Assembly (NCBI RefSeq): GCF_944377805.1
Contig: NZ_CALWFZ010000008.1
Span: 28,183 to 92,182 of the forward strand
DNA length: 64,000 nt
Origin: an uncultured Mediterraneibacter sp.
GTDB lineage: Bacteria > Bacillota > Clostridia > Lachnospirales > Lachnospiraceae
Direction of reading: 5' to 3'
Positions 63,085 to 64,000 of this stretch are shown one piece after another. Numbering within the stretch: position 1 is the stretch's first letter; the number at the start of each line of letters is the position of its first letter. The notes beneath the pieces were generated by a model. It was not told where the DNA came from and made no database searches. It saw nothing but the letters and a program-made list of their open reading frames with translations. The position numbers and the translations under genes are program-made.

Positions 63085-63324
63085 TCAATCAAACTCATAT
63101 TTCGTAAAATACTCGTGGGCCAGCTCCTCATCCTCGCCGTCCACAACAAGTCTCATCGGCAATCCCAGCTTAATAGACATAAGACCGAGAATCGACTTTC
63201 CGTCAATGCGAAAATTTCGGTTAGACATATCCGTCACATCAATATCCGATTTCATCTTCTGGCATATATCGCAAAAACTCATCAACTGCCCCGATGTAAT
63301 GAATTTGATCTTCTTCTCAACCAT
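63085..63324 (-). CDS. HPr-family protein lacking the phospho-histidine
   Basis: A 79-residue protein with the HPr fold pattern and the regulatory Ser region KSILGLMSI (Ser46 site in HPr). The usual GLHARPA active-site segment is replaced by ITSGQLMSF, with no His, so it cannot accept phosphate from enzyme I in the normal way. It could act like Crh, a regulatory HPr homologue without the active His that works through Ser46 phosphorylation in Bacillus. No PTS gene is adjacent. Confidence 0.8.
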   Translation of the reverse strand: MVEKKIKFITSGQLMSFCDICQKMKSDIDVTDMSNRNFRIDGKSILGLMSIKLGLPMRLVVDGEDEELAHEYFTKYEFD

Positions 63325-63523
63325 TTTTCTGACCTCCTGTTAAGCACTTCTGGTAGTATATACTAAAAGTCCCTTTTCAGCAAGCGAAAAATGAAATCTT
63401 AGCACTTTTTGAAGTGGTTGATTAACGGTTTTGCAAATAATATTCATTCAATATCTCTGCTAAGGCTTTTGGATTCCCCTCATTCTATCACTGAAATCTA
63501 AGTTCTTCATAGTGTTTCCTAGA

Positions 63524-63562
63524 GCAAAAGCAGCGGTATCATTCACGATACCGCTGCCTTTG
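63524..63562 (-). terminator. terminator of the tRNA-Leu/Lys/Gln group
   Basis: A perfect 11-bp stem GCAGCGGTATC / GATACCGCTGC, with TTTTGC on the minus-strand side, 75 bp past the tRNA-Leu 3' end. The rest of 63325-63636 holds nothing I can name. Confidence 0.7.
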
Positions 63563-63636
63563 CTTTAGCACTCAAGATATACTAAAAATCCGAAGCCGCC
63601 CCCGATTGGGACCGGATTCAAATTATCATTATCTAG

Positions 63637-63717
63637 TGCGGATAACAGGACTTGAACCTGCACGTCGTAGACACCAGATCCTAAATCTGGCGCGTCTGCC
63701 AATTCCGCCATATCCGC
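63637..63717 (-). tRNA. tRNA-Leu (anticodon TAG)
   Basis: 81-nt class II tRNA: acceptor GCGGATA / TATCCGC, anticodon arm CCAGA-TTTAGGA-TCTGG (anticodon TAG), variable arm, and T arm CAGGTTCAAGTCCTG. CCA not encoded. Confidence 0.95.
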
Positions 63718-63812
63718 GCAAATATAAAATTACCGCCACGCCGCTTAAAACAGATAGCCCGGCCGCAGATAAAAAAGAGGAACCCAAATTCCGGTTCCCT
63801 CCATTTCATCAA

Positions 63813-63885
63813 TGAGCGTGCGGGGATTCGAACCCCGGACAACTTGATTAAAAGTCAAGTGCTCTACCACCTGAGCTACACGCCC
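63813..63885 (-). tRNA. tRNA-Lys (anticodon TTT)
   Basis: 73 nt: acceptor GGGCGTG / CACGCTC with one G-T pair, anticodon arm CTTGA-CTTTTAA-TCAAG (anticodon TTT), and T arm CGGGGTTCGAATCCCCG. Confidence 0.95.
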
Positions 63886-63925
63886 TTATTTTCTTTTTCA
63901 GCTTTCCCCTTTAGATAAAAGCTAA

Positions 63926-63997
63926 CTGGGCTAGCTGGATTCGAACCAGCGAATGCAGGAGTCAAAGTCCTGTGCCTTACCGCTTGGCGATAGCCCA
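63926..63997 (-). tRNA. tRNA-Gln (anticodon TTG)
   Basis: 72 nt: acceptor TGGGCTA / TAGCCCA, anticodon arm CAGGA-CTTTGAC-TCCTG (anticodon TTG), and T arm GCTGGTTCGAATCCAGC. First of the three co-oriented tRNAs at the window end. Confidence 0.95.
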
Positions 63998-64000
63998 TTA

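Noticed and set aside
1-64000. CRISPR array, prophage, transposase, integrase or rRNA
   Set aside because: No regularly spaced direct repeats, no recombinase or phage structural motifs, and no rRNA-like sequence were seen on either strand.

Overview
The window looks like chromosomal DNA from a Gram-positive, probably spore-forming, anaerobic gut Firmicute of the Lachnospiraceae type. Reasons: AGGAGG-type ribosome binding sites throughout, a T-box leader on valS, a CIRCE element on htpG, [FeFe]-hydrogenase maturases (hydE, hydG), a Csp-like subtilase, a fructose PTS operon, and several families typical of that group (DUF1538, DUF4358, DUF5721, TM1266). I see no phage, plasmid, IS element, CRISPR array or rRNA.

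Layout. 1-5.4 kb (- strand): an LTA-synthase-like gene (cut by the window edge) translationally coupled to valS, which sits behind a valine T-box; then a glucosaminidase. 5.5-10.2 kb: polyamine ABC operon potABCD. 10.3-13.8 kb: HAD phosphatase, LspA-like peptidase, zinc-ribbon protein, and a Csp-like subtilase whose catalytic Ser is Cys. 13.9-15.5 kb: a ClpX paralogue. 15.6-24.5 kb: a long co-oriented minus-strand series: SGNH hydrolase, DUF4358, MBOAT acyltransferase and DHHW protein (a candidate envelope O-acylation module), then an rRNA pseudouridine synthase, a divergent LigA, and a DUF1538 membrane protein paired with a tandem PII-like protein. 24.6-29.5 kb: DUF5721, htpG with CIRCE, EamA transporter, cyclophilin and a C39-like hypothetical. 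29.5-34.7 kb: the sugar-ABC ATPase UgpC/MsmK, a PucR/CdaR-type regulator, trxB, proC and acylphosphatase. 34.7-37.8 kb: a structured leader with an intrinsic terminator, then TM1266-hydE-hydG. 37.8-41.5 kb: fruK-fruA-fruR. 41.6-44.4 kb: SpoT-like HD hydrolase, orphan ParA and a DUF1266 lipoprotein. 44.6-52.9 kb: SDR, HflX, TPR lipoprotein, P1B-type ATPase, a zinc-ribbon membrane protein, NfeD-SPFH pair, and a RelQ-type alarmone synthetase. 53-58.5 kb: PTS IIC-like protein, tRNA-Gly, ung, hisF, hisH and an AGCS symporter. 58.5-64 kb: a two-component system, mntP, a MATE exporter behind a uORF/terminator leader, an HPr-like protein without its histidine, and tRNA-Leu/Lys/Gln.

What stands out. 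(a) A dispersed repeat of about 88 bp in four copies (13.8, 30.9, 52.1 and 54.5 kb); each copy has its A-rich end against an intrinsic terminator of unrelated stem sequence, and three copies lie in the 3' UTR of the preceding gene in the same orientation. (b) The leader of the hydrogenase-maturation operon, in which the left arm of the terminator is duplicated 100 nt upstream. (c) A near-leaderless 19-codon uORF ending exactly at the terminator in front of a MATE exporter. (d) The Ser-to-Cys subtilase, the DUF1538-PII pair, the MBOAT/DHHW/DUF4358 cluster, and the HD hydrolase-ParA-lipoprotein operon. All functional assignments rest on reading the sequence by eye; no database search was run.
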